35,150 nucleotides of DNA. Source: an uncultured Bacteroidota bacterium (GTDB lineage Bacteria; Bacteroidota; Bacteroidia; Flavobacteriales; Flavobacteriaceae). The notes under the pieces are model-generated. The model was given only the letters and a program-made list of their open reading frames with translations, was not told where the DNA came from and searched no databases. Positions within the stretch are counted from its first letter, which is position 1. Each line of letters opens with the position of its first letter. Where the stretch lies: assembly GCA_913062555.1 (NCBI GenBank), contig CAJXVU010000035.1:1-35150 (forward strand), in the 5' to 3' direction. Below, one piece after another: positions 17,500-26,118 of this stretch. The translations under genes and the position numbers were made by a program.

Positions 17500-18798
17500 A
17501 TGAGTAAAGTTTATGTAGGAATGAGTGCGGATTTAATCCATCCAGGACATTTAAATATTTTAAATGAAGCAGCTAAATTGGGAGATGTTACAGTAGGTCT
17601 ATTAACCGACAAGGCAATAGCAAGTTATAAAAGACTTCCATATTTGGAATACGAACAAAGAAAAATTGTTCTTGAAAACTTAAAATCTGTTAATAATGTA
17701 ATACCACAAGAAACATTAGATTATACTCATAATCTTATTGAATTCAAGCCAGATTTCGTAGTGCACGGTGATGATTGGAAAGAAGGTGTTCAAAAAGCAA
17801 CCAGACAGAAGGTAATAGACACACTTAATGAATGGGGAGGAAAATTAGTAGAGGTGCCATATACACAAGGCATTTCAAGTACTAAACTCAATAATGCTTT
17901 AAAAGAAATAGGGACGACACCAGATATTAGAAGAGCCAGATTGAAGAGGTTAATAGAATCTAAAGGGGTTGTTCGAATTATAGAAGCTCATAATGGACTT
18001 ACGGGCTTAATAACAGAGAATATTCATGTGGATGTAAACGGTGAGCGTAGAGAGTTCGATGGTATGTGGGCGAGTAGTTTGACAGATTCAACATCTATGG
18101 GTAAGCCAGATATTGAAGCCGTAGATATTACATCAAGAGTGAACAATATAAATAATTTGGTTGAGGTCACTACAAAACCAATTATTTTTGATGGAGATAC
18201 AGGAGGAAAGATTGAGCATTTTGTGTTTACCGTAAGAACACTTGAAAGATTGGGTGTATCTGCAGTAATTATTGAAGATAAGATAGGATTGAAGAAAAAT
18301 TCATTATTTGGAACAGACGTTCAACAATATCAAGATACTATTGAAAATTTTTCCAAAAAGATACAAGCAGGAAGAAACGCAAGAGTTACTGATGATTTTA
18401 TGGTAATAGCTAGGGTTGAAAGTTTAATACTTAAGGCAGGCATGGAAGATGCATTAGAAAGATCTAAGGCTTATATTGAAGCAGGAGCAGATGCTATAAT
18501 GATCCACTCTAAAGAAACTTCACCTGATGAAATATTAGAGTTTTGTTCTAAATTCAAGAAGTTTGATAAAGTAGTTCCCTTAATTGCCGTGCCTTCAAGT
18601 TATAATACCATAACGGAAGATGAACTTGAAGAAGCAGGAGTTAATGTTGTAATTTATGCCAATCAACTATTGAGAAGCGCATACCCCGCGATGTTAGATA
18701 CTGCAAAATCGATTCTTACTCATAAGCGTTCTTTTGAATCAAAAGATAATTGCATTTCTATTAAAGAGATATTGGAGTTAATTCCAGGAACAAAATAA
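17500..18798 (+). CDS. aepX: phosphoenolpyruvate mutase fused to a cytidylyltransferase domain
   Basis: A 432-residue two-domain enzyme. Residues 1-135 form a nucleotidyltransferase of the cytidylyltransferase type, with the HPGH signature at 14-17 and the GISST motif at 124-128. From about 145 onward it is an isocitrate-lyase-superfamily PEP mutase: [17 protein letters not shown], the metal-binding FDGDTGG (Asp231, Asp233) and [10 protein letters not shown] (259-268), which fits the mutase signature EDKx5NS. That signature separates true mutases, which form the C-P bond of phosphonopyruvate, from related lyases and hydrolases. The fused domain suggests that a finished phosphonate is activated as a CMP ester. 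The next three genes continue the pathway. Confidence 0.95.
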   Translation: MSKVYVGMSADLIHPGHLNILNEAAKLGDVTVGLLTDKAIASYKRLPYLEYEQRKIVLENLKSVNNVIPQETLDYTHNLIEFKPDFVVHGDDWKEGVQKATRQKVIDTLNEWGGKLVEVPYTQGISSTKLNNALKEIGTTPDIRRARLKRLIESKGVVRIIEAHNGLTGLITENIHVDVNGERREFDGMWASSLTDSTSMGKPDIEAVDITSRVNNINNLVEVTTKPIIFDGDTGGKIEHFVFTVRTLERLGVSAVIIEDKIGLKKNSLFGTDVQQYQDTIENFSKKIQAGRNARVTDDFMVIARVESLILKAGMEDALERSKAYIEAGADAIMIHSKETSPDEILEFCSKFKKFDKVVPLIAVPSSYNTITEDELEEAGVNVVIYANQLLRSAYPAMLDTAKSILTHKRSFESKDNCISIKEILELIPGTK

Positions 18799-18811
18799 GA
18801 AAAAACTTAAA

Positions 18812-19936
18812 ATGATTAATACGTCAAAATTTTATACAGGACTTACTTCTAGAGGAATTAGCTTTTTTACTGGAGTTCCAGATTCATTGTTAAAGGATAT
18901 ATGTGCATATATATCTGATAATGTACCAGAGGAACGACATATTATATCTGCAAATGAGGGGGCTTCTATAGGCTTGGCTGTTGGAAATTACTTGGCCAGT
19001 GGAAACTTATCATTAGTTTATATGCAAAACTCCGGATTTGGAAATACGGTTAACCCTCTATTATCTATTGCAGATGATGATGTTTACGGTATTCCAATGT
19101 TGCTTTTAATTGGTTGGAGAGGAGAACCAGGAATAAAGGACGAGCCACAGCATGTAAAACAAGGTAAAGTTAGTGAAGAGTTGTTAATTGCTATGAAAAT
19201 TCCATACCAAATTATCGATGCAAACAGTGACATTGATGTTGTTTTGGACGAAGCTATTAATACTGCTATGTCTGAGATGAAACCATATGCTTTGTTAGTT
19301 AGGAAAAATACTTTTGAAAAATACAAGTTACAAAATGACCAGGCCTCATCATTTCCGCTTGACAGAGAAGGGGCTGTTAAATTGATTATAGATCAATTAA
19401 ATGAAAAGGATATCGTCGTTTCTACAACAGGTAAAACTTCTAGAGAAGTTTTTGAATATAGAGAAGAACTTAATCAATCTCATGAAAAAGATTTTCTAAC
19501 TGTTGGGGCAATGGGGCATACGTCTTCAATTGCAATGGGAGTTGCCATAGAAAAAAAGGACAGAAACGTATTCTGTTTAGATGGTGACGGCTCTGTTTTG
19601 ATGCATATGGGTAGCCTTGCTATTAATGGTTTAAGGAAGGACCTTCAAAATTTCAAACATATTGTAATTAATAATGGAGCACATGATTCAGTTGGAGGGC
19701 AACCTACGGTTGGATTTGAAATTGATTTCCCTAAAATTGCTGAATCTTGTGGGTATACATTAGCAGATACAGCTTCTGAAGTAGATGAAATTATAGTAAA
19801 GCTTAATAAAATGATTAATCACAAAGGGAGAGCATTTTTAGAGTTGAAAGTAAATAAGGGAGCTCGTGAAAATTTAGGAAGACCAACAACTACTCCAAAA
19901 GAAAATAAAAAGGCATTTAAACAGTTTCTTAAATGA
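18812..19936 (+). CDS. aepY: phosphonopyruvate decarboxylase
   Basis: A 374-residue thiamine-diphosphate enzyme that decarboxylates phosphonopyruvate to phosphonoacetaldehyde and so pulls the unfavourable mutase reaction forward. FFTGVPDSLLKDICAYI, ISANEGASIGLAVGNYLA (with the cofactor-activating glutamate), YMQNSGFGNTVNPLLS and LIGWRGEPGIKDEPQHVKQG are typical of this decarboxylase. The TPP/Mg motif begins LDGDGSVLMHMGS (Asp257-Ser261) and ends at INNGAHDSVGGQPT. It lies 13 bases after the PEP mutase gene and overlaps the next gene by ATGA. Confidence 0.95.
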   Translation: MINTSKFYTGLTSRGISFFTGVPDSLLKDICAYISDNVPEERHIISANEGASIGLAVGNYLASGNLSLVYMQNSGFGNTVNPLLSIADDDVYGIPMLLLIGWRGEPGIKDEPQHVKQGKVSEELLIAMKIPYQIIDANSDIDVVLDEAINTAMSEMKPYALLVRKNTFEKYKLQNDQASSFPLDREGAVKLIIDQLNEKDIVVSTTGKTSREVFEYREELNQSHEKDFLTVGAMGHTSSIAMGVAIEKKDRNVFCLDGDGSVLMHMGSLAINGLRKDLQNFKHIVINNGAHDSVGGQPTVGFEIDFPKIAESCGYTLADTASEVDEIIVKLNKMINHKGRAFLELKVNKGARENLGRPTTTPKENKKAFKQFLK

Positions 19937-21066
19937 CCCAGATCTTAATTGAAAAGATATCAAGTTCTGATTTAAAAGAAATTTTTACTAAATATTCCTG
20001 TAATAAGATTTTTCTCGTTACAGGAAAAAGCTCATATCGACATTCCGGAGCTAAAGATTTCATTGAATCTGCTATCGAAGGTATTGAGTATGTTCAATTT
20101 TCCGAATTTGAGCAAAACCCTAAATTTGATGATGCTATTCGAGGAGTAGAAATATATAAACAATCAAATTGTGATATGATTATTGCTATTGGTGGCGGTA
20201 GTGTTATGGATATGGCAAAATTAATAAACGTGTTTTCTTCTAACTCTCACATAGATAGTTTAGAGATTGTACAAAACCCTAAACTAATTAGTAATAAAGG
20301 AAAGACGCTAGTTGCAATTCCAACAACAGCTGGGACAGGAAGTGAAGCAACACATTTTGCTGTTGTATATCATAATAAAAAAAAGTATTCTGTAGCACAT
20401 GATTTTATTATGCCAGACATTGTGGGTTTAAATTCTATTTTTTCCTTCTCACAGTCTAAATATTTGACGGCGTGTTCAGGTCTTGATGCTTTATCTCAAG
20501 CGATTGAATCCTATTGGAGTGTTGGAGCAACAAACGAATCAAAAAATTATGCCAAAGAAGCAATTCAATTACTAATACAATATTTGGAGGAGTGTGTAAT
20601 ATCACCTAATGTAAAAAGTAGAGATGCTGTAATTCACGCTGCATATTTGGCAGGGAAAGCAATAAACATTTCGAAAACTACTGCAGCACATGCGATTTCT
20701 TATGCCTTCACAACTTATTTTTCGATACCTCATGGTCATGCAGTTTTTTTAACATTACCAGAGTTTTTCGAATATAACAAAGTACTCTTAAAGAAAGACA
20801 TGAATGACCCAAGAGGGTTAAATTACAATAAAAAAAATATTGAAGAACTTTGTAAACTACTTCAAGTAAAAAATGAAACGGAAGGTAAATTATTTTTAAA
20901 AGAGTATGCAGAAAAGATAGAAGTCGAATTATCTTTTAGCAAACTAGGGATTAAGGACTTTGAAAATCTAATTGTGAGGAATGTTAACATTGAACGTCTT
21001 AGCAACAATCCTCGAAATGTATCAGAAAAAGAATTAATAGAAATTTTAAAAAGCAAGAAAGTATAA
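19933..21066 (+). CDS. iron-type alcohol dehydrogenase, probable phosphonoacetaldehyde reductase
   Basis: A 377-residue group III (iron-containing) alcohol dehydrogenase. IAIGGGSVMDMAK is the NAD(P)-binding motif and IPTTAGTGSEATHFAV the following family block. Metal ligands align as Asp185, His253 and His267; the position that normally carries the second ligand histidine (DALTHAIE-type) is Gln189 in GLDALSQAIES. Placed directly after the decarboxylase with an ATGA overlap, it most likely reduces phosphonoacetaldehyde to 2-hydroxyethylphosphonate, as PhpC-type enzymes do. No 2-aminoethylphosphonate transaminase is found nearby. The family call is firm; the substrate is inferred from context. 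Confidence 0.85.
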   Translation: MTQILIEKISSSDLKEIFTKYSCNKIFLVTGKSSYRHSGAKDFIESAIEGIEYVQFSEFEQNPKFDDAIRGVEIYKQSNCDMIIAIGGGSVMDMAKLINVFSSNSHIDSLEIVQNPKLISNKGKTLVAIPTTAGTGSEATHFAVVYHNKKKYSVAHDFIMPDIVGLNSIFSFSQSKYLTACSGLDALSQAIESYWSVGATNESKNYAKEAIQLLIQYLEECVISPNVKSRDAVIHAAYLAGKAINISKTTAAHAISYAFTTYFSIPHGHAVFLTLPEFFEYNKVLLKKDMNDPRGLNYNKKNIEELCKLLQVKNETEGKLFLKEYAEKIEVELSFSKLGIKDFENLIVRNVNIERLSNNPRNVSEKELIEILKSKKV

Positions 21067-22256
21067 TGTCACGGATCTTAAAATATATAGGGTATTTGTT
21101 GTTTTTGCCTTTTTGGTGGCTACAACTTTTGGTTCCTAGAAAAAAAAACATATGGATATTTGGCGCTTGGTATGGAAACCGGTTTTCTGATAATAGTAAA
21201 TACTTATACTTGTATGTAAAAAGAAATCATCCTAACATTAAAGCAGTATGGCTTACTAAGGATAGCTTAATAAGAGAGAAGGTAATTCAAGAGGGAGGCT
21301 TTTCATATTTAACAAACAGCTTTATGGCTTGTTACTATAGCTTATTAGCAAAAAATATTATTGTTAGCTCTGGAAAAAGGGACGTTAATTATTTATTTAT
21401 TAATGGAGCAAAAAAAATTCAATTATGGCATGGGAATCCAATGAAGAAAATTGGTTTGGATGATAAAAATTCCAATGTACATTCTTTATTTCAACGGCGC
21501 ATTGTGCCAATTATTTTCCCTTTTATAAGTGAGTTTAATTATGATTTTGTAATTTCAAATTCAGGAATATTTTCTGAAAAAATGGCTTCAGCATTCAATG
21601 TTTCATTGTCACGAATATTAGAAACAGGTTGTCCTAGAAATGACATTTTCTATTGTGATAAAACAGATGTATTTAATAATGAGTTAAGAAAAAAATTCAA
21701 GGGATGTAAAATAATATACTATTTACCAACATTCAGAAATCATATAGAAGCAAAAAGCTTGTTCAATTTGGAAGACTTTGATAAGAGTAAAATTAATGAA
21801 TTTTTGGAAAAGGAGAATTTGGTTTTTGTTAATAAAGGGCACTATGTTGACAATAATCTTAATGGTGATATTGAAGACCTTAATAGTAGAATAATTAGCC
21901 TATCGGATAAAAAAGTTAGTGATATTAATTTTATGCTCAAAGATGCCGACTTACTTGTGACAGATTATTCAGGTGCGTATTTTGATTATTTGTTAACAGA
22001 GAAGCCATTAATTTTTGCTGCATTTGATTTAGAAGAATATAAGAGTTCATCTAGGGAGATTTACTTTAATTATGAAGAGATCGTCGCAGGACCAATAGTT
22101 AAGGACTGGAGCGAATTAATGAAGAGTTTACAAACTATTTGGGGTCAAGAAAAATATGCAAATTTAGTAAAAGATAAAAATAGAATATTTAATAAATTTC
22201 ATGATTCCAACAATTCAAAAAGAGTATTTGAGAGCTTATTAAATATCCAGAAATAA
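21066..22256 (+). CDS. CDP-glycerol glycerophosphotransferase-like (TagB/TagF) protein, candidate phosphonate transferase
   Basis: A 396-residue protein of the family that includes teichoic-acid TagB and TagF, enzymes that move a phospho-alcohol from a CDP-activated donor to an acceptor. A short hydrophobic/amphipathic N-terminus (LFLPFWWLQLLVPRKKN) suggests membrane association. KIQLWHGNPMKKIGLDD (His122), FVNKGHY (His259) and VTDYSGAYFDYL (298-309) match the conserved donor-site blocks. The organism type does not make wall teichoic acid, and the gene starts on the last base of the phosphonoacetaldehyde reductase gene. The inference is therefore that it transfers a phosphonate from the CMP ester to a sugar. 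Glycerol-phosphate transfer is the alternative. Confidence 0.82.
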   Translation: MSRILKYIGYLLFLPFWWLQLLVPRKKNIWIFGAWYGNRFSDNSKYLYLYVKRNHPNIKAVWLTKDSLIREKVIQEGGFSYLTNSFMACYYSLLAKNIIVSSGKRDVNYLFINGAKKIQLWHGNPMKKIGLDDKNSNVHSLFQRRIVPIIFPFISEFNYDFVISNSGIFSEKMASAFNVSLSRILETGCPRNDIFYCDKTDVFNNELRKKFKGCKIIYYLPTFRNHIEAKSLFNLEDFDKSKINEFLEKENLVFVNKGHYVDNNLNGDIEDLNSRIISLSDKKVSDINFMLKDADLLVTDYSGAYFDYLLTEKPLIFAAFDLEEYKSSSREIYFNYEEIVAGPIVKDWSELMKSLQTIWGQEKYANLVKDKNRIFNKFHDSNNSKRVFESLLNIQK

Positions 22257-22293
22257 GAGTTTAAGATTGTCCAGTTTCGAAATAAGAAATAAA

Positions 22294-23358
22294 ATGTTAA
22301 GATCAATATTAGTGAGTGTTTTTTTAGGCACATTAATTCTAAGTTGTAGTTCTACATATTCTGTTGATTCTAATACAAATGGTAAGTCATCCATTTTTAC
22401 AGATGTAAAGGAGAATAGAATTCCTGTAAGGTTAGCGAACAAAACTACTGGAGAGTTTGGGGATTCTAAATTAGTTGTTGTTAAGAATGAGGTTTACGTA
22501 GTTGCAACACTTTCAAGAACACTTAGTTTAAAAAAATTTGATGATTCAGAGACTTTATTTAGTTCAACTTCTCCAGAGATTTCTTCAGATTGGATTGGGG
22601 TAATGGAGGATGATAATTCTATTTTGTGTGTAACGGCATCATTTAAAGATCAATCGTTAAGGCTTTATAGAATTAATACACAATCATTAAATGTTGAGTT
22701 CTTAACTACAATTATTACTAAAGAAAGACTTTTAATAGACCCTCTAATAATTAAAGTTGAAAACGAATATTTTATAACTTTCACGCAAATTGACGGCAAT
22801 ATTAATAATGGTAATGAATTAAAGCAAAATGGTCACTATGAGGTTGTTTTAATGAAATCAAATGATTTGATAAATTGGGATACTATTTCAACTATTGTTT
22901 CAGAGAATGCAAATATTGAAGATGGATCTTTGCTCTTTGATAAAGAGAAGAAATCACTTTTCTTTATGTATGAAGAAGAGGTTTTTGACAAGAAGAAATC
23001 AATTGTTAAAATAAGAAAATCTATTGATATGGGGCAAACATGGAAAGACCCTATACCTTTATTAGATGGTCCTGATGATAAAGAACCCGCAGCTATATTT
23101 AAATATTACAACAATTACTATATATTTTATTCTTCTGATCTTGATGATATTGGTTCTTCCTATTATGGGGCAAAAGGATACATGAGTGCATTTGATGTTT
23201 TCAATCTTAAGCCAATATTTATTAATGCGAATATATATTTAGATAAAGGGATTGTGCTCTATGATGTAATCTTGAATGACAAGAATTTATTTTTTTTAGC
23301 AAAAAAGATGATTACAGATTATGAAGGAGTTCTTATGCAATATAAATTTCCTAATTAA
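22294..23358 (+). CDS. lipoprotein with Asp-box beta-propeller (sialidase/GH-like fold)
   Basis: The start at 22294 gives a 354-residue protein with a classical lipoprotein signal (MLRSILVSVFLGTLILSC, cysteine 18); an upstream in-frame TTG would only add a non-signal extension. The mature part looks like a five- or six-bladed beta-propeller: repeated strand pairs, the segment MKSNDLINWDTIS resembling GH43/GH32 blades, and SIDMGQTW at 243-250, an exact Asp-box (S-x-D-x-G-x-T-W) as in sialidases. FKYYNNYYIFYSSD is another blade-like segment. No full sialidase catalytic set was identified, so it may bind or trim glycan. It follows the TagB/F-like gene in a polysaccharide locus, which suggests action on that polymer. 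Confidence 0.6.
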   Translation: MLRSILVSVFLGTLILSCSSTYSVDSNTNGKSSIFTDVKENRIPVRLANKTTGEFGDSKLVVVKNEVYVVATLSRTLSLKKFDDSETLFSSTSPEISSDWIGVMEDDNSILCVTASFKDQSLRLYRINTQSLNVEFLTTIITKERLLIDPLIIKVENEYFITFTQIDGNINNGNELKQNGHYEVVLMKSNDLINWDTISTIVSENANIEDGSLLFDKEKKSLFFMYEEEVFDKKKSIVKIRKSIDMGQTWKDPIPLLDGPDDKEPAAIFKYYNNYYIFYSSDLDDIGSSYYGAKGYMSAFDVFNLKPIFINANIYLDKGIVLYDVILNDKNLFFLAKKMITDYEGVLMQYKFPN

Positions 23359-23499
23359 TATAATGTCGAGTATCAATAAAAGGATAATACATGCTTATAT
23401 TGAAGGCTAACCTATCGTTTGAAACATAAAAAAGAGAATGGGAACATCGATTGATTATCAATGTACAAAGGAAAAGGAACTAATTTAACCAAAAAGTAA

Positions 23500-24909
23500 A
23501 TGTCAACAATATCCAAAAATATACTTTGGTCATCGGCCACTTCGTTACTTCAAGTATATACTGGGAGTGTGGTTTTTATTGTTTTGTCGAAGCTAATGTC
23601 GGTTGAAGACTTTGGGATTTTAAGTTTTGGTTTTTCGTTGGCAATAATTCTTATTGTTTGTTCTGATTTTGGATTTTCATTGATGCTAATGAAAGATTTT
23701 CCTAAATATGTATTAGATCACGCAAAATATGTTTCTAATAGCTTATTTGTAAAAGCATCAATATCAACAGTGGTTATTGTTTTTTCTTTCTTCTATTTGT
23801 ATTATTTATATGAAAGTAAATGGATAATTGTTGGCGGATTGTACGTGTTATTTGGAATCGCTTCATCTTTTATTGTATATCTCCAATCATTATTAAAGAT
23901 TCAGAATAAGTTCCATAAATTCACTGAGACTACAATTATCTATGCAATTGGTGTTACCTTGGTTATATTGACTTATTGGCTTATCGATATGAGTCTTGTG
24001 ATGTTGGCTTTTTCTCTGCTAATTTGCCGAATCTTACAGCTTTTATGGAGTGGATATTTGTGTCGTAAATCTTTTAATTTTCTTGCATTCGATTTTAATA
24101 TGCAGAAGTCGCTTTTTAAGAAGAGTTGGTCTTTTGGGCTTCATACCATATTAGGGATTTTTTATTTTATGATTGATACTCAAATCATTTCTATTTATTT
24201 AGAAGCTAAAGATGTCGCATTATACCAAGCCGTATTTAGAATAATATTAGTGTTATTGATAGCAACAGAAATGTTGTCAAATGTGCTTCTTCCTTATTTG
24301 TCTTACAAATATGCTAAGGGCGAAAATATTGCGCCACTAGTGCCAAAATTAGTACTTTATCTAACAATTTTGGGATGCTCAATGTTTCTTTTATTCACTA
24401 CTTTTGGGAGCTTTATAATCCAGGTATTGTACACAAAGGAATACCTATTTGCGGTATCACTAATTACACCATTATCAATTGTGGTTATTATAAGGACGGT
24501 ATGTTCGTTACTCGGAAATATTTTAACCATCTCAGATAATCAAGTTTATCGAGTAATTACTGTTTTTGTGTCACTAATTGTAAGTTTAATTCTTAATTTT
24601 ATTTTAATTCCTAGATATGGCATAATTGCAGCAGCTTGGACTAGTGTTTTAGTGCACTTATGTATGTTTGGCATGTATCTTTATTACAGTAAAAAGGAAA
24701 TAAAAGGAATCAAATTTTTCTCGACAGATAGTATTCTAGTTTTATTAGTGGCTTTGGTGATATTTCTTGTTATAAAAGTAATTTTACCAGGGGCTAGTTT
24801 AACTCAGGTTTTGGCCATAGTTTTTTGGTTAGGTATTATTTACTTTATTATGAAAAGAAACAAAAACCTCAATGTTTTATTAAAACTACTGAAAGATAAA
24901 GGAATCTAA
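23500..24909 (+). CDS. wzx: oligosaccharide flippase (Wzx-type)
   Basis: A 469-residue membrane protein with about 12-14 hydrophobic segments and few charged stretches. It opens with NILWSSATSLLQVYTGSVVF and LSKLMSVEDFGILSFGFSLA, the usual start of polysaccharide-synthesis (MATE-like/RfbX) flippases, and has RYGIIAAAWTSVLVH late in the sequence, also typical. It should move the lipid-linked repeat unit across the inner membrane for polymerisation by Wzy. The 141-base gap before it carries no recognisable gene. Confidence 0.88.
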   Translation: MSTISKNILWSSATSLLQVYTGSVVFIVLSKLMSVEDFGILSFGFSLAIILIVCSDFGFSLMLMKDFPKYVLDHAKYVSNSLFVKASISTVVIVFSFFYLYYLYESKWIIVGGLYVLFGIASSFIVYLQSLLKIQNKFHKFTETTIIYAIGVTLVILTYWLIDMSLVMLAFSLLICRILQLLWSGYLCRKSFNFLAFDFNMQKSLFKKSWSFGLHTILGIFYFMIDTQIISIYLEAKDVALYQAVFRIILVLLIATEMLSNVLLPYLSYKYAKGENIAPLVPKLVLYLTILGCSMFLLFTTFGSFIIQVLYTKEYLFAVSLITPLSIVVIIRTVCSLLGNILTISDNQVYRVITVFVSLIVSLILNFILIPRYGIIAAAWTSVLVHLCMFGMYLYYSKKEIKGIKFFSTDSILVLLVALVIFLVIKVILPGASLTQVLAIVFWLGIIYFIMKRNKNLNVLLKLLKDKGI

Positions 24910-24965
24910 CCCATTAATTATGAGTTAGGTATTACCATTGAGGAAATTTTGCATATCTTTAAAAG

Positions 24966-25883
24966 ATGAGAGTACAAAAGATGATATTCTTCGGGTTGTT
25001 ATGTTTTTTTTCTTGTGAATATACTGACGACAATGTTAATTTTTTAGACATTAAAACTTTCCCTGGCCGTGAAAAAGATTTTTCATTATGGCAGTTAGAT
25101 CAGTTTGACGATGTTGTACAAATGGGTTATATCATTAAAACAGATGATGATAGCTTAATTGTTGTCGACGGGGGCGGGGCTGACTCGGTTAATATTGTTG
25201 AAGATTATTTGGTTCAATTGGGAGGGAAAGTAGATGCATGGATTATTACCCACCCTCATGAGGACCATGCAGGGGTTTTGATCGAGGTATTAAAAAGGAA
25301 AGAAATTATAATCACTAAAATATTGCATTCGGCCTTGAATGAGGAATGGGTTCGGTTAAACGAAATGAAGTCTTACTCTTTTTTAGTAAAATATAATAAA
25401 ACAATAAAGAATTCAGAAGTACTAATTCTTGATGTCAAAACAAATGACATCTTTTCTATCGGAAATGGCGTTGATCTCAAGGTTATTGGAGACAGAAACG
25501 AATGGATTAACTTTAATCCAGTCAATAATTCTTCTTTAGTTTTCAAAATAATGAGCGAAAATAAATCTATTTTGTTTTTAGGAGATTTAGGAGTTGAAGG
25601 CGGAGATGAAATATTACGAAGCACTGATGAATCAGAATTAAAAGTGGACTATGTACAAATGGCACATCATGGACAGAATGGTGTAAATAAGAATTTTTAT
25701 GAAGCTATACAAGCAGAGTATACCTTATGGCCAACTCCAATTTGGTTGTGGGAAAATAGAATTGATAATGGGCGAATTAATTCCGGGCCATTTGCAACAC
25801 TGATAGTTCGTCAATGGATGGATGATTTATTAATTAAAAAGTACTATGTAAGTGGTATCGAAGGAAATATTCAGATTGACTGA
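24966..25883 (+). CDS. metallo-beta-lactamase-fold lipoprotein
   Basis: A 305-residue protein with a lipoprotein signal ending FFSC (Cys17). The residues after the cysteine (EYTDDN) are acidic like the lipoprotein export signals of this phylum, so surface exposure is possible. The enzyme domain is of the ComEC-like metallo-beta-lactamase type: HPHEDHAG (His96, His98, Asp100, His101), a later metal-bridging aspartate in LFLGDLGVEGG and MAHHGQNGVN carrying the downstream histidine. All metal positions expected for a binuclear hydrolase are present. Substrate is unknown; phosphodiester, lactone or thioester hydrolysis is possible. Its place among glycosyltransferase genes suggests a role in modifying the polymer. 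Confidence 0.75.
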   Translation: MRVQKMIFFGLLCFFSCEYTDDNVNFLDIKTFPGREKDFSLWQLDQFDDVVQMGYIIKTDDDSLIVVDGGGADSVNIVEDYLVQLGGKVDAWIITHPHEDHAGVLIEVLKRKEIIITKILHSALNEEWVRLNEMKSYSFLVKYNKTIKNSEVLILDVKTNDIFSIGNGVDLKVIGDRNEWINFNPVNNSSLVFKIMSENKSILFLGDLGVEGGDEILRSTDESELKVDYVQMAHHGQNGVNKNFYEAIQAEYTLWPTPIWLWENRIDNGRINSGPFATLIVRQWMDDLLIKKYYVSGIEGNIQID

Positions 25884-26118
25884 AGATATGGATGTCAAGG
25901 ATTTTTATGGTTCAGAAGTAGGTGTTGGTATTGATCAATTTTAATTTTTATTGCTAAAATTTTCATGGGAATATATTGAAGGAAACGGAAGGTCTTTTAA
26001 TTTATTATTCTATTTTTGAATTTCCAAAATAAATTCGAGACAGACATCTATATTTTGATTTGTATAGAAAATCAAACCGCCGAGATTTGTCTTATTTTTA
26101 GGAGATTAAATTATTTTA

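Noticed and set aside
17500..18798. isocitrate lyase/2-methylisocitrate lyase or phosphonopyruvate hydrolase as the identity of the mutase domain
   Set aside because: The EDKx5NS signature is present and the neighbours are phosphonate genes, which fits PEP mutase.
23363..23410. short frame (MSSINKRIIHAYIEG) upstream of wzx, possibly a relic of an older flippase start
   Set aside because: The likeness to the wzx N-terminus is limited to a few residues and could be chance.
25888..25944. 18-codon frame after the MBL lipoprotein gene
   Set aside because: Too short, no family resemblance and no clear initiation signal; treated as intergenic.
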